Assembly (NCBI RefSeq): GCF_001005295.1
Contig: NZ_LBMK01000008.1
Span: 1 to 64,000, forward strand
Origin: Streptomyces yangpuensis
GTDB lineage: Bacteria; Actinomycetota; Actinomycetes; Streptomycetales; Streptomycetaceae
Length of the DNA stretch: 64,000 nucleotides
Direction of reading: 5' to 3'
Shown in pieces: positions 25,864-34,546 of this stretch; position 1 is the first letter of the stretch, and each line of letters begins with the position of its first letter. A program made the translations under genes and the position numbers. The notes beneath the pieces were generated by a model, which saw only the letters and a list, made by a program, of their open reading frames with translations, did no database searches and was not told the DNA's origin.

Positions 25864-27734
25864 CCCGGCCCCGCCACCGGGGTACCGGACCCGGCGCTCC
25901 GGTCAGCGGGCGGCGGGGCGGCGAACAGGGCGCCGACGGCCGCCGCACCGGACCGGACCAGGGCCTCGGCCGCGTCCAGGGTCTCCGGGCTGTGCGCGGC
26001 CACCAGGACACCCAGCCAGGGCGCCGGATCGAAGGCGCCCGTCGGGATCGCGGGCACGAACACCGCCCCGATCTCCGCGCACGCCCGCGCCAGGTCCGCG
26101 CACAGCTCGTCCGCCTGCGCCTCGGGCAGCCGTGCGCCGAGCTCCACCCGGTCGGCGATCCGTACGAGGTGACCCGCGCCCCGCAGCGCGTCGAGCCGGG
26201 CCGCCACCATGAAGGCGATCGCCGGCCCGGTCAGCCGCAGGTTCGTCTCCGTCGGCGCGAGCCGCCCCTCGGCGTCCACGACGAAGTCCACGTCGAACCA
26301 GCCCCGGTAGCCGGACGCCGCCAGCTCCCGGCCCACCGCCGCACCGAAGGCGAGCAGCGGCTTCTCCGCCCACTCCGGCACCGCTCCGGGGCCGACCGTG
26401 GCCCCCCGGTAGGCACCCTCCGTCACGTCCATCAGCGCCGCGCCGACCTCGTGGACCCGGCCGGCCGGGTCCACGAAACCGTCGTACGTCAGGTCCCGGG
26501 CCGCGCCCGGATCCGTCGGCCCCTCGACGAACTCCTCCACCAGCAGCGGCCCCCGCGGCAGCCGCCGCAGGACGGCGCGGGCGCCGCCCGCGGCCCGGAC
26601 CTGCCCGGCCGTGACCACGGTGGTGCCCGAACCCCCGACCCCGTGCTCCGATTTCACAACGGTGCTCTTCCCTGCCCGCGCCCGTGCGGTCAGCAGCCGC
26701 GCGGCCGCCCACCGGGTGGCGGCCCGTACCTGCGAGGGGAGCACGATCCCGGGATGCCCGCCGTCCGCCAGGATCCGCTCGAACAGGCCGTGCGCCGCGG
26801 CCTTCGACTCGTAGCGCAGCTCCCCGGGCCGCCACGGCCGCCCCGTCAGCAGAGCGAACGGCCGGGTGAGCCCCCACGGTACGAGCGGCTCCCCGGCCCC
26901 CGTCAGCCGTGCGGCGAGCGCCGGCCGGGCCCGTACCGCGCCGGCGAGCCCGGGCCCCCGCTCCACCAGGTCGTCGTACACCTCGACCCCGGTCCAGCCC
27001 AGCTGCCGGCCGACCAGTTCGGTCCAGCCGGCCGGCACCGCCCGGGGCAGGACCAGGGCGGACGGGAGGGGGCTGTAGAAGGCGGCCAGGCAGGAGTAGT
27101 GGTGCGCCGCCGACTGCTCGCGGTCGAGGGAGGAGTCGGCGAACTGCACGTTGAACTCGGCGACGTTCCCCACGTGCACGGCCCGCCCGCCGCCCGTCCA
27201 GGCCCGGGCCCAGTCGGCGAGCGGGGCCGGGGCCACCTCGAACCGCACCAGGGACCCCGGCCACCCGGCCGCCGTCGAGGCCGGCCCGCCCCCGGCCATC
27301 GTCCCGGCCGGTCCGGGCGTCGCGCCCCGCACGTCCGCCAGTACCGCGACGGCGCCCATCGCCCGGTAGAAGCCGGCCGCGTGCGGATCCGCGTCGATGA
27401 CCAGCCTGCGCACCCCCTGCTCCACGGCCCGCCGCAGCACGTCCCGGTACAGGAGCCGTCCCACCCCCTGCCCGATGGCGGCGGGTTCCACGAAGAGCAG
27501 CCCCAGCGTCGCCAGCGGGGCGGCGCCCTCCAGGGAGGCGACCCCGAGCACCGCGCCCTGCGGGTCCTCGGCCACCACGATCCTGCGCGCCGTCACCTCG
27601 TCGGGCCGGATCCGCAGTTCCGGAGCGCACGCGGCCAGGAATCCGGCGTCGTACCCCCAGTGCGCCTTGGACCGCATCACCAGCCCGGTCAGAGCCTCCG
27701 CCTCGGCCGCCCGCGCGGCCCTGACCTTTACCAT
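25845..27734 (-). CDS. GNAT acetyltransferase fused to ATP-grasp ligase
   Basis: A 629-residue bifunctional protein starting at ATG 27734 after GGGGAGG. Residues 1-135 form a GNAT domain with the acetyl-CoA loop GQGVGRLLY (89-97). Residues about 180-265 look like a pre-ATP-grasp domain ('HVGNVAEFNVQF'), and 290-600 an ATP-grasp fold: Lys361 in VVKSEHGVGG, the adenine-contacting VEEF (399-402), and metal ligands in 'PTETNLRLTGP' (Glu496, Asn498). ATP-grasp enzymes join a carboxylate to an amine through an acyl phosphate. The arrangement recalls actinobacterial peptide ligases of the PGM1 type. Neighbours are an adenylation-membrane fusion (convergent) and a DUF350 protein (divergent). The product is unknown. 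Confidence 0.82.
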   Translation of the reverse strand: MVKVRAARAAEAEALTGLVMRSKAHWGYDAGFLAACAPELRIRPDEVTARRIVVAEDPQGAVLGVASLEGAAPLATLGLLFVEPAAIGQGVGRLLYRDVLRRAVEQGVRRLVIDADPHAAGFYRAMGAVAVLADVRGATPGPAGTMAGGGPASTAAGWPGSLVRFEVAPAPLADWARAWTGGGRAVHVGNVAEFNVQFADSSLDREQSAAHHYSCLAAFYSPLPSALVLPRAVPAGWTELVGRQLGWTGVEVYDDLVERGPGLAGAVRARPALAARLTGAGEPLVPWGLTRPFALLTGRPWRPGELRYESKAAAHGLFERILADGGHPGIVLPSQVRAATRWAAARLLTARARAGKSTVVKSEHGVGGSGTTVVTAGQVRAAGGARAVLRRLPRGPLLVEEFVEGPTDPGAARDLTYDGFVDPAGRVHEVGAALMDVTEGAYRGATVGPGAVPEWAEKPLLAFGAAVGRELAASGYRGWFDVDFVVDAEGRLAPTETNLRLTGPAIAFMVAARLDALRGAGHLVRIADRVELGARLPEAQADELCADLARACAEIGAVFVPAIPTGAFDPAPWLGVLVAAHSPETLDAAEALVRSGAAAVGALFAAPPPADRSAGSGTPVAGPGQVLSS

Positions 27735-27828
27735 TCGCCGACCTCCCCATGGTCTGCGGGAGGGGCGTGCGATAGATTCGGCCTCCCCACAGCAGGTATT
27801 TTCCCACCCATCGGAGACAGGCTTCTCA

Positions 27829-28251
27829 ATGAGCGACATCATCAACGGACTTGGCCGCACCAGTGCCTACGGCGCCCTGGGCCTGGTCCTGCTGATCCTC
27901 GGCATCGTCCTCGTGGACGTGCTGACGCCCGGGAAGCTCCCGAAGCAGATCTGGGAGGAGCGCAACCGCAACGCGGCCCTCTTCCTCAGCTCCGCGCTGC
28001 TCGGCATCGGCGGCATCGTCTTCACGTCGATCTGGACCACCTACGACGACTTCGGCAAGGGCCTGGCGTCGACGGCGGCCTTCGGGCTCCTCGGCCTGGT
28101 CCTGATGGCGCTGGCCTTCCTGGTGCTCGACCTGGTGACCCCGGGCAAGCTCGGCGCCATAGTGGTCGACCCGCAGCCCCACCCGGCGGTCTGGGTCTCC
28201 TGCGCCTGCAACCTCGCCGTCGCCGCGATCGTGGCCGCGTCGATCGCCTGA
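27829..28251 (+). CDS. DUF350 family membrane protein
   Basis: A 140-residue protein with four membrane helices in two similar halves: 'VDVLTPGKL' (29-37) and 'LDLVTPGKL' (100-108) mark the internal duplication characteristic of DUF350 (YjfL-like). DUF350 genes often sit beside ATP-grasp enzymes of the glutathionylspermidine-synthase type, and here the gene is divergent, 94 bases away, from a GNAT-ATP-grasp fusion. ATG 27829 has GGAG 12 bases upstream. A membrane role in an ATP-grasp conjugation pathway is inferred from this context only. A strong terminator follows. Confidence 0.88.
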   Translation: MSDIINGLGRTSAYGALGLVLLILGIVLVDVLTPGKLPKQIWEERNRNAALFLSSALLGIGGIVFTSIWTTYDDFGKGLASTAAFGLLGLVLMALAFLVLDLVTPGKLGAIVVDPQPHPAVWVSCACNLAVAAIVAASIA

Positions 28252-28274
28252 CGCGGGAGCACCCGTACGCGTAG

Positions 28275-28306
28275 AGAGCGCCGCTCCGTCAGGGGAGCGG
28301 CGCTCT
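28275..28306. terminator. Bidirectional hairpin terminator
   Basis: A perfect 13-bp stem (28275-28287, AGAGCGCCGCTCC, with 28294-28306) and a 6-nt loop. It separates the DUF350 gene (plus) from the acyltransferase gene (minus). Confidence 0.85.
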
Positions 28307-28338
28307 TCGCGGACCCGGTCCCTCCGCGGGCACCCCGG

Positions 28339-29580
28339 CTACGCCAGGCCCAGCGCGAAGGCCCCGAAGCCCACCGCCAGCAGCCCCGCCACCGCACCGC
28401 GGACCGTGCGGCGCACCGTGCCCGCCCGGCGGCCCTCCACCGGCGGTACCTCGAACCGCCGCGCGTACCGGGCGATCCCCACCAGCAGCACCGCGAACAC
28501 CGGCATCCACGCCACCCGCGCCGCGATCCAGCCCAGGCTGTCGGGCGCCGTCGTCAGCCCGGCCACCCCACCCGCGAACGAGGCGGGCACCGCCGCGGCC
28601 AGCATGGCCGTCTGGTGCCAGCACAGGATCGTCATCGCGCACAGGTTGATCACGACCACCGGCGCCCACAGCGCCGGCCGGCCCAGCAGCCGCGCCAGCC
28701 GGTCCCGCAGCAGGATCGCCGCACCCGACTGGGCCGCCGCCAGGGCGAGCACCAGCAGCGACGGCGGGTGCGAGTTGGTCCGGGCCGCACCCGGCACCCC
28801 CACCATCGACGCCGGATAGTGGAACACCACCAGCAGCGCCGCGAACAGCAGCGCCCCGCCGGCCAGCAGCAGCCAGGCGCCGCGGCGCCCGGTCCGCCGC
28901 TCGCCCCAGGCCACGCCCAGCTGGTACGCGAACAGCCAGCCCGGCAGGATGTTCAGCAGCGACAGCCAGGACGGCACGGACTCCGCGAGCGGCCCGTAGC
29001 GCAGGAGGTCCACCACCGCGACCGAGACGAGCAGCGGGGCCGCGGCCCAGCCGCCGAACCGCCGTGCGGCCCGCACGCAGTGCGGGGTCAGCGCGGTGAC
29101 CACCACGTACACCCCGACGAACCACAGCGGCTGGACGACCAGCTTCGCGCCGGTCCGCAGCGACGCCTCCGGCACCCCTGCCGTGTACAGCAGCGGCGCG
29201 GCCAGCGCCCACACCGCCGTCACCCCGAGCACGGGCCGCCCGAGGCGTACCACCCGGCCCTTCAGCCACGCGCCCGCCGACCCCGGCCGGCGCCGGTAGG
29301 AGAGCGCCGAGGCGTAGCCGCCGACGAGGAAGAACACGCCCAGCATCTGGAGCACCCAGCCGGCCGGCGCCAGCGCGCCGAGGGACGACAGGGGACTGGC
29401 GTTGTGCAGACCGCCGTCGGCGTCGAGGGTGAAGCCGCCGAGCAGCCAGTGGCCGGTCGGTACGGCCAGCAGCGCCAGGGCGCGCAGCCCGTCGACCGCC
29501 CGGTCGCGGTGGGCGGGGGTCCGCCGGTCGATCCGCTCGGCGGCCTCGCGCAGCGGGGCCAGAACGGTCGACGCGCTCAT
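28339..29580 (-). CDS. Membrane acyltransferase (acyltransferase-3 family)
   Basis: A 413-residue protein with about ten membrane helices. The N-terminus 'RDRAVDGLRALALLAVPTGHW' matches the conserved R-x-x-x-x-D-G-L-R-A entry of acyltransferase-3 (OafB/WecH-like) enzymes, with His45 of GHW as the likely catalytic residue. The family transfers acyl groups to sugars, lipids or antibiotics at the membrane. Its ATG overlaps the stop of the exported hydrolase gene upstream (ATGA), so the two form one operon and may add and remove an acyl group on the same surface molecule, which is inference. Substrate unknown. Confidence 0.85.
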   Translation of the reverse strand: MSASTVLAPLREAAERIDRRTPAHRDRAVDGLRALALLAVPTGHWLLGGFTLDADGGLHNASPLSSLGALAPAGWVLQMLGVFFLVGGYASALSYRRRPGSAGAWLKGRVVRLGRPVLGVTAVWALAAPLLYTAGVPEASLRTGAKLVVQPLWFVGVYVVVTALTPHCVRAARRFGGWAAAPLLVSVAVVDLLRYGPLAESVPSWLSLLNILPGWLFAYQLGVAWGERRTGRRGAWLLLAGGALLFAALLVVFHYPASMVGVPGAARTNSHPPSLLVLALAAAQSGAAILLRDRLARLLGRPALWAPVVVINLCAMTILCWHQTAMLAAAVPASFAGGVAGLTTAPDSLGWIAARVAWMPVFAVLLVGIARYARRFEVPPVEGRRAGTVRRTVRGAVAGLLAVGFGAFALGLA

Positions 29581-30725
29581 CGGGCCTCTCCCTTCGCGAT
29601 CGCGGCGAACACCGCGAGGGACTGCGTACCGGGGGTGAAGTAGCCCGCGTGGCCCCGTACGTCGGCGGCGGGCACCCGGCGGGCGCCGAACGCCGCGGAG
29701 GTGGGGTCGGCCCCGTGACCGAGCCCGGCGAAGCGGACGTTCGGGACGTCCGCGATCCAGTCCGAGGGGCCCCGGGCGGCCCAGACGCGCGCCCCGGTAC
29801 GCAAGGCCTCCGCGGTGTCCGCCCGCATGCCGGGCGAGCCGAGGGCGACGAGGTCGGTCGCGTCGGTGTGCCGGGCCGCCAGTCCGCAGACGACGGAGCC
29901 GTAGCTGTGGCAGAACAGGACCGGGTCGGGTGCGCCGACCGCGTCGAGACCGGCGGTGAAGCGGGCCAGGCGGGCCGCCCCGGCCGCGGCCAGCCGCCCG
30001 TCGGCGGCATCGAGGCCGACGCCGACCGGAGTGGTGTACCCGGTCCACGCGACGACGGCCACCGGCCCGCCGGCCACCGAGCCCGGGGTCACCGGCCCGC
30101 CGGCCACCGAGCCCGGGGCCACCGGCCCGCCGGCCGCGGCCCCTTCGGCTGTCGTGCCGTCGGCCGCCGGGCCCGCGGCCGCGACGTGCAGCGCCCGGGC
30201 CATGCCGGCCGGGCCGGTGTACGGCGCGCGCCGGGAGTCGTACGAGGCGGCGTCGTTGTCGTTGCCGGGCACGATCACCGCCACGTGCGCGGCGTGCTCC
30301 AGGTCCCCGAAGACCTCGGCGACCTGGCCCCGGCCGCGCGGGTCGAAGGCCAGGATCCGCCGGTCCGGTGCGGCCAGGGACGCGTACCGCGCCTCACCCG
30401 TGGCGGCGACGGCCAGCCGGTTGGCCTCGTACCGAAGGGCCGGCGGCGCCCCGTCGAGGTTGCCCACCACCAGCGGGTGGGTCCGTACGAGCGCCGCGCG
30501 CTGCGTGTCGTCCAGCCCGGCGAAGAACCGGGCCACCTCGGACGGCGCCGCCGTAGCCGGATCGGGCAGCACCCGGCCGTACGCCGTGTCGGCCCGCCAG
30601 GCGGCGGCCCCCGGCGGCGGCCCGGTGACCGCCGACTGGCTCCCGCCCGAGGCCCATCCGGCCGTCCCCCCGACGACGGCCACCGCCAGCGCGGCCGTGA
30701 CCAGCGTCCTTCCGAAGCGGCGCAT
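29577..30725 (-). CDS. Exported alpha/beta hydrolase (DUF1023-like)
   Basis: A 382-residue protein with an N-terminal signal peptide ('TLVTAALAVAVVGGTAGWA', about residues 8-26); ATG 30725 follows GGAG by seven bases. The hydrolase core has 'HVAVIVPGNDND' and the nucleophile Ser274 in FCHSYGS, where DUF1023 members usually have GHSYGS; the His of 'RGHAGYF' near the C-terminus is the likely catalytic base. Residues 198-222 are an Ala/Gly/Pro stretch built from a 30-bp tandem DNA repeat. It is coupled to the membrane acyltransferase gene. An inverted repeat lies 56 bases upstream. Substrate unknown. Confidence 0.82.
   Translation of the reverse strand: MRRFGRTLVTAALAVAVVGGTAGWASGGSQSAVTGPPPGAAAWRADTAYGRVLPDPATAAPSEVARFFAGLDDTQRAALVRTHPLVVGNLDGAPPALRYEANRLAVAATGEARYASLAAPDRRILAFDPRGRGQVAEVFGDLEHAAHVAVIVPGNDNDAASYDSRRAPYTGPAGMARALHVAAAGPAADGTTAEGAAAGGPVAPGSVAGGPVTPGSVAGGPVAVVAWTGYTTPVGVGLDAADGRLAAAGAARLARFTAGLDAVGAPDPVLFCHSYGSVVCGLAARHTDATDLVALGSPGMRADTAEALRTGARVWAARGPSDWIADVPNVRFAGLGHGADPTSAAFGARRVPAADVRGHAGYFTPGTQSLAVFAAIAKGEAR
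30061..30135 (-). repeat. 30-bp tandem repeat inside the hydrolase gene
   Basis: Two near-identical 30-bp copies (30061-30090 and 30091-30120, differing at one base) and a partial third copy (30121-30135). They encode the repeated 'GSVAGGPV' motif and preserve the reading frame. Confidence 0.9.
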
Positions 30726-30780
30726 GCCCCTTCTCCTCTCCTCGTGACGAGGGGGAAGGTAGGAAGACGGCACCACCGCG

Positions 30781-30828
30781 GACGTCGGACCGTGGAGCCA
30801 AGTCCGATGTCATACCCCGGTAGGGGGT
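30781..30828. promoter_or_regulatory. Inverted repeats upstream of the hydrolase-acyltransferase operon
   Basis: A dyad GACGTCGGAC (30781-30790) and GTCCGATGTC (30802-30811) matches at nine of ten positions across an 11-nt spacer. It is followed by ATACCCC-GGTA-GGGGGT (30812-30828), which has the A/T-flanked C-run/G-run form of CsoR/RcnR-type operators. Both lie between the hydrolase start (30725) and the response regulator stop (30924). Which protein binds is unknown. Confidence 0.45.
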
Positions 30829-30923
30829 GGAGGAGACGGCGACCGGTGCCGGACGTGTGGCACCGGCCGGCCGACGGACCGACTGGCAGACAGGGAAGGG
30901 GAGTCGGTGGCAGGGCCGTCGGT

Positions 30924-31604
30924 TCAGGCCGAGTCGCCCGGGCGTACCAGGGCGGCCTCGTAGGCGAAGATGACGGCCTGGGCCCGGTCCCGCAGGTCGA
31001 GCTTGGCCAGCACCCGCCCGATGTGCGTCTTCACCGTCTGCTCCGCCAGCACCAGATGGGCCGCGATCTCCTGGTTCGACAGCCCGCGCGCGATCAGCTC
31101 CAGCACCTCGGTCTCGCGCGGCGTCAGACCGTTCAGCCGCAGCGCCGGGTCCTTGCGCGGCGCCGGCCGCTGCTGGACGAAGTCCGCGATCAGGCGCCGC
31201 GTCACCGAGGGCGCCAGCAGCGCCTCGCCCGAGGCGACGACCCGCACCGCGGCGATCAGGTCCGCCGGAGGGGCGTCCTTGAGCAGGAAGCCGGACGCCC
31301 CGGCGCGCAGCGCCTCGTACACGTAGTCGTCGATGTCGAAGGTGGTCAGCATCAGCACCCTCGGCCGGTGCACCACGCCGGGCGGCGGGCCGAGGATCTC
31401 CCGGGCCGCCGTCAGCCCGTCCATCTCCGGCATCCGTACGTCCATCAGCACCACGTCGGGGTGCGTGGAGCGGGCCACCTGCACCCCCTGGCGCCCGTCG
31501 GGGGCCTCGCCCACCACGTCGATGTCGGCCTGCGCGGACAGCAGCGCGGCGAACCCCGCCCGCACCATGGCCTGGTCGTCGACGATGACCACGCGGATGG
31601 TCAA
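30924..31604 (-). CDS. LuxR-type (NarL) response regulator
   Basis: A 226-residue regulator. The receiver domain (1-125) has acidic Asp9/Asp10, the phospho-acceptor Asp55 ('VVLMDVRMPEMDG') and the conserved Lys of 'LLKDAPP'. The C-terminal domain (about 155-215) is a LuxR helix-turn-helix ('LTPRETEVLELIARGLSNQEI'-like pattern ending 'TVKTHIGRVLAKL'). Its start overlaps the stop of the histidine kinase gene by four bases, so they form a cognate pair. The closest candidate target is the hydrolase-acyltransferase operon just downstream, which has dyads in its upstream region. Confidence 0.95.
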   Translation of the reverse strand: MTIRVVIVDDQAMVRAGFAALLSAQADIDVVGEAPDGRQGVQVARSTHPDVVLMDVRMPEMDGLTAAREILGPPPGVVHRPRVLMLTTFDIDDYVYEALRAGASGFLLKDAPPADLIAAVRVVASGEALLAPSVTRRLIADFVQQRPAPRKDPALRLNGLTPRETEVLELIARGLSNQEIAAHLVLAEQTVKTHIGRVLAKLDLRDRAQAVIFAYEAALVRPGDSA

Positions 31605-33055
31605 CTGCGCTCCTCGTTGGTGTCGTTCATACCCTTCGTACCGTTCGTACCGTGCCGACCGGCGGCCGCGCCGCCGTAGCCCAGCGGCAGGCGCGCGGCG
31701 ACCCGGAACCCCCCGTCGGGCAGCGGCCCGGTGTCCAGCGTGCCGCCTGTCAACCGTACGCGCTCGCGCATCCCCACCAGACCGTGCCCCGTGCCCGGCC
31801 CCTCCGGCTCCACCACCGCGTCCCGGGCCGCCGGACCGTTCACGACCAGGATCAGCACCTCGTCGTCGTCGACCGTCACCGAGACCCGGGTGGGTGCGCC
31901 CGGCGCGTGCCGCACCACGTTGGCGAGCGCCTCCTGCACGATCCGGTACGCCGACAGGTCCACCGCGGGCGGCGCGGCCTCCGCGGCGCCGGCCGCCAGC
32001 GACAGCACCACCGGCTGCCCGGCCCGTACGGTCCCCTCCACCAGTTGCTGGAGCCGGCCGATCCCCGGCTGCGGAGCCCGTACGCCGCCGGCACCGTCAT
32101 CGCCCGCACCGCCGCCGTCCGGGGCCCGCAGGACGGTCAGCAGCCGCCGCATCTCGCCGAGGGACTCCCGGGCGCCGGCCGCGATCGCCGCGAACTCCTG
32201 CTGCACCGGCTCCGGCATGCCCGGCAGCCGGTAGGGCGCGGAATCGGCCTGCACGGTGATCACCGACATGTGGTGGGCCACCACATCGTGCAACTCGCGC
32301 GCGATACGGGCGCGTTCCTCCAGCAGGGTGCGCCGGGACCGCTCGGCCTCGCTGATGCTCTCCTGCTCCGCGATCCGCTGGCGGGCGTCGCCCAGCCCCC
32401 GCAGCGCGCCCGTCAGGGCCAGCACGACACCACCGAGCACGAAGAGCAGTGCGGCGGTGTTCATGGTGTCCGCGGGCTGGAAGAAGCCCAGCACCGTGCC
32501 GAGCGCGCCGGTCACCAGCCACACCCCGACCAGGGTGCGGACGGACTCGCGCAGCCCCAGGCAGGCCATCAGCACCAGGTTGCCGACGATGACCATAGGC
32601 GTCCACGGCCAGGGGTGTCCGGCCACCTTGTCGGCCTGGGTCAGCAGGATCGCGCCGACGGTGTCCGCGACCGTGACGAGGGCCCACGCGGGCACCGGCC
32701 GTGTCACCGCCAGGAGCAGCGGTACGGTCTGCGCCACCCCGAGCGCCCCCGACCAACCGCCGTCCATCCCGTAGTCGCCTGCCAGTACCGCGATGGTCGT
32801 CGGCAGCAGGGAGACCACGAAGAGTCCGACCACGAGGTACGGGAGCGCCCGCTGCCATGCCTTGGGAGCCTGGGCGAAGAGTGGCTGGGCCGCGGCTGCG
32901 GGAGTGCGCAGGGACGCGGCGAGCTGGGCCAGGGGACGGGGCTCCGGGGTGTCGGCCGTGCGGGCGGGGCCCCTTGCCGGGGTCCGTCGTCCGGGCCGCC
33001 CTCCAGGCTGTCGTCCGGTCCGTACTGCGGTCCGTTCGCGGGCGTCGTCGCTCAT
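31601..33055 (-). CDS. Sensor histidine kinase (HisKA_3/NarL-partner type)
   Basis: A 484-residue membrane kinase. A 65-residue Arg/Pro-rich cytoplasmic tail precedes about six helices (residues 70-220). The dimerisation/phosphotransfer helix carries His256 in 'RIARELHDVVAHHMSVI', followed by an HATPase domain with the N-box 'ALANVVRHA' and G-box 'GHGLVGMRERV'. There is no large extracellular sensor loop, so the signal is probably perceived within the membrane, as for many envelope-stress kinases. It is translationally coupled to the response regulator and divergent from the AEC transporter. Confidence 0.94.
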   Translation of the reverse strand: MSDDARERTAVRTGRQPGGRPGRRTPARGPARTADTPEPRPLAQLAASLRTPAAAAQPLFAQAPKAWQRALPYLVVGLFVVSLLPTTIAVLAGDYGMDGGWSGALGVAQTVPLLLAVTRPVPAWALVTVADTVGAILLTQADKVAGHPWPWTPMVIVGNLVLMACLGLRESVRTLVGVWLVTGALGTVLGFFQPADTMNTAALLFVLGGVVLALTGALRGLGDARQRIAEQESISEAERSRRTLLEERARIARELHDVVAHHMSVITVQADSAPYRLPGMPEPVQQEFAAIAAGARESLGEMRRLLTVLRAPDGGGAGDDGAGGVRAPQPGIGRLQQLVEGTVRAGQPVVLSLAAGAAEAAPPAVDLSAYRIVQEALANVVRHAPGAPTRVSVTVDDDEVLILVVNGPAARDAVVEPEGPGTGHGLVGMRERVRLTGGTLDTGPLPDGGFRVAARLPLGYGGAAAGRHGTNGTKGMNDTNEERS

Positions 33056-33138
33056 GATCGCACCAGCCTATGCTCCAACGGGCCCGCACGGGCGCAGAGG
33101 TAGGGTCCGCATCAGCCGATCACGGGGGAGATGTTCGC

Positions 33139-34086
33139 ATGGGCGGGGCGGCCGCGCTGGAGAAGCTGGTGCCGGTGCTGCTGGCCTTCGGCGGCGGGGT
33201 CCTCCTCGCACGCCGCAAGGTGGTTCCGGCCGAGGCCTCCAAGGCCTTCTCCGACTACGCGTTCCTCTTCGCCGTGCCCTGCTACCTCTTCGGCAACATC
33301 TACGCCAGCGACCTCGCGGCCCTGTTCGACCGGCGGGCGCTCGGCGGATACGCCGCGGCCGCGGCCGTCGCCGTGGCCGCCGTCGCGGTGGCGGCGGTCG
33401 CCCGGGGCCTGCGGGAGCCCCGCGAGGTGGCACTGCGCGTGATGGCCGGAGTGCAGGTGAACACCGCCTACTTCGCCGTCCCCGTGTTCATCACCGTCTT
33501 CGGGACGGCCGCGCCGGTCTTCCCGATCCTGCTCTTCCAGGTCTGCGTGCTCTCGCTGGCCGTCATCGCCCTCATGGAGCTGGGCCGCGCCGGCCCCGCC
33601 GGGGGCGGCCCGGGCCGGCGTCTGTCCCGGGCGGTCGGAGCCTCGCTCGCCACTCCGCTGGTTCTCGCCTGCAACGCGGGCATCCTGCTCAACCTGCTCT
33701 CGGTGCGGGTCCCGGCCGTCGTCCTGGACGGAGCCGCCTTCGTCGGCGACAGCGCCTCGCCGGTGGCCCTGTTCGCCCTCGGCCTCCACCTCGGCGGCGT
33801 CGGCCTCCACCTGCGGGGCACCACGCGCGAGGAGCTGGCCCTCATCGGCTTCAAGTGCCTGGTGTTCCCGCTGCTGACCTGGGCGGTGTGCGGGCTGCTC
33901 TTCGGGGTGCGGGGCGACTGGCTGGCGTACCTCGTACTGATCGCCGCGATGCCCACCCCGCAGAACCTGTTCATCTTCGCCCAGCGCTACGACGTGGGCG
34001 TCGGCCTCTCCGCCTCGGTCGTGATCAAAACCTCGCTCGTCTCGCTGGTACTCCTGCCACTCTGGCTGCGGACGGTCGCCACCTGA
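33139..34086 (+). CDS. AEC family transporter
   Basis: A 315-residue membrane protein of the auxin-efflux-carrier/bile-acid-arginine superfamily fold, with about ten helices in two five-helix halves. ATG 33139 is preceded by GGGGGAG eight bases upstream. 'VNTAYFAVPVF' (unwound helix region of half one) and 'MPTPQNLFIFAQRY' (half two) are the conserved crossing motifs. Bacterial AEC members export or import organic acids such as malate. It is divergent from the two-component system, 83 bases away, and may be regulated by it. Confidence 0.88.
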   Translation: MGGAAALEKLVPVLLAFGGGVLLARRKVVPAEASKAFSDYAFLFAVPCYLFGNIYASDLAALFDRRALGGYAAAAAVAVAAVAVAAVARGLREPREVALRVMAGVQVNTAYFAVPVFITVFGTAAPVFPILLFQVCVLSLAVIALMELGRAGPAGGGPGRRLSRAVGASLATPLVLACNAGILLNLLSVRVPAVVLDGAAFVGDSASPVALFALGLHLGGVGLHLRGTTREELALIGFKCLVFPLLTWAVCGLLFGVRGDWLAYLVLIAAMPTPQNLFIFAQRYDVGVGLSASVVIKTSLVSLVLLPLWLRTVAT

Positions 34087-34153
34087 CCGGCGGGCGCGCA
34101 GACCCGCGGCAACGCCGACGTACCCCCGGGCGGGAGCGGCTCGTTGGACCGGT

Positions 34154-34546
34154 ATGGAACTGCCGACCATCGCGGCGCCGGGCGTCGGGGAACGGGCCGA
34201 CGCCGCGGCCGATGCCGCCTGCCACCTCTACGACACCGTCGCACCCTGGGGGCCCGCAGCCCCCGGAGGGTGGAGCCGGACCGCCGCCGAGGACGCCGCG
34301 GAGACGATCGAGACCACCGCGTACGCCCTCGCTACCGCGGCCCCGGGCGCCGAGGTCGTCCTGGCGCCCGTCCACGCGGCCCTGGCCGACCTGCGCCGCC
34401 GCCTCGGCCTCGCCCCCGCCGAGCCGCTGACCGGCGGCGGGCTCCCGGCGACCCCGCGTACGGTGGGCAACCCGCGCCGGACCCGGTGGGTACGGGCCCT
34501 TACGGCGCCTTCGCCCCGGCAACCGCCTTCTCGTACAACTTCCTGA
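34154..34546 (+). CDS. Small hypothetical protein
   Basis: A 130-residue Ala-rich protein that I do not recognise. Residues 8-90 look helical ('ERADAAADAACHLYDTVA', 'TIETTAYALATAAPGAEV'); the tail is basic. There is no clear ribosome site before ATG 34154. Codon third positions are G/C-rich as expected for a coding frame. The 3' end overlaps the convergent trypsin-like gene by 47 bases. It may be a real orphan gene or a spurious frame. Confidence 0.5.
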   Translation: MELPTIAAPGVGERADAAADAACHLYDTVAPWGPAAPGGWSRTAAEDAAETIETTAYALATAAPGAEVVLAPVHAALADLRRRLGLAPAEPLTGGGLPATPRTVGNPRRTRWVRALTAPSPRQPPSRTTS

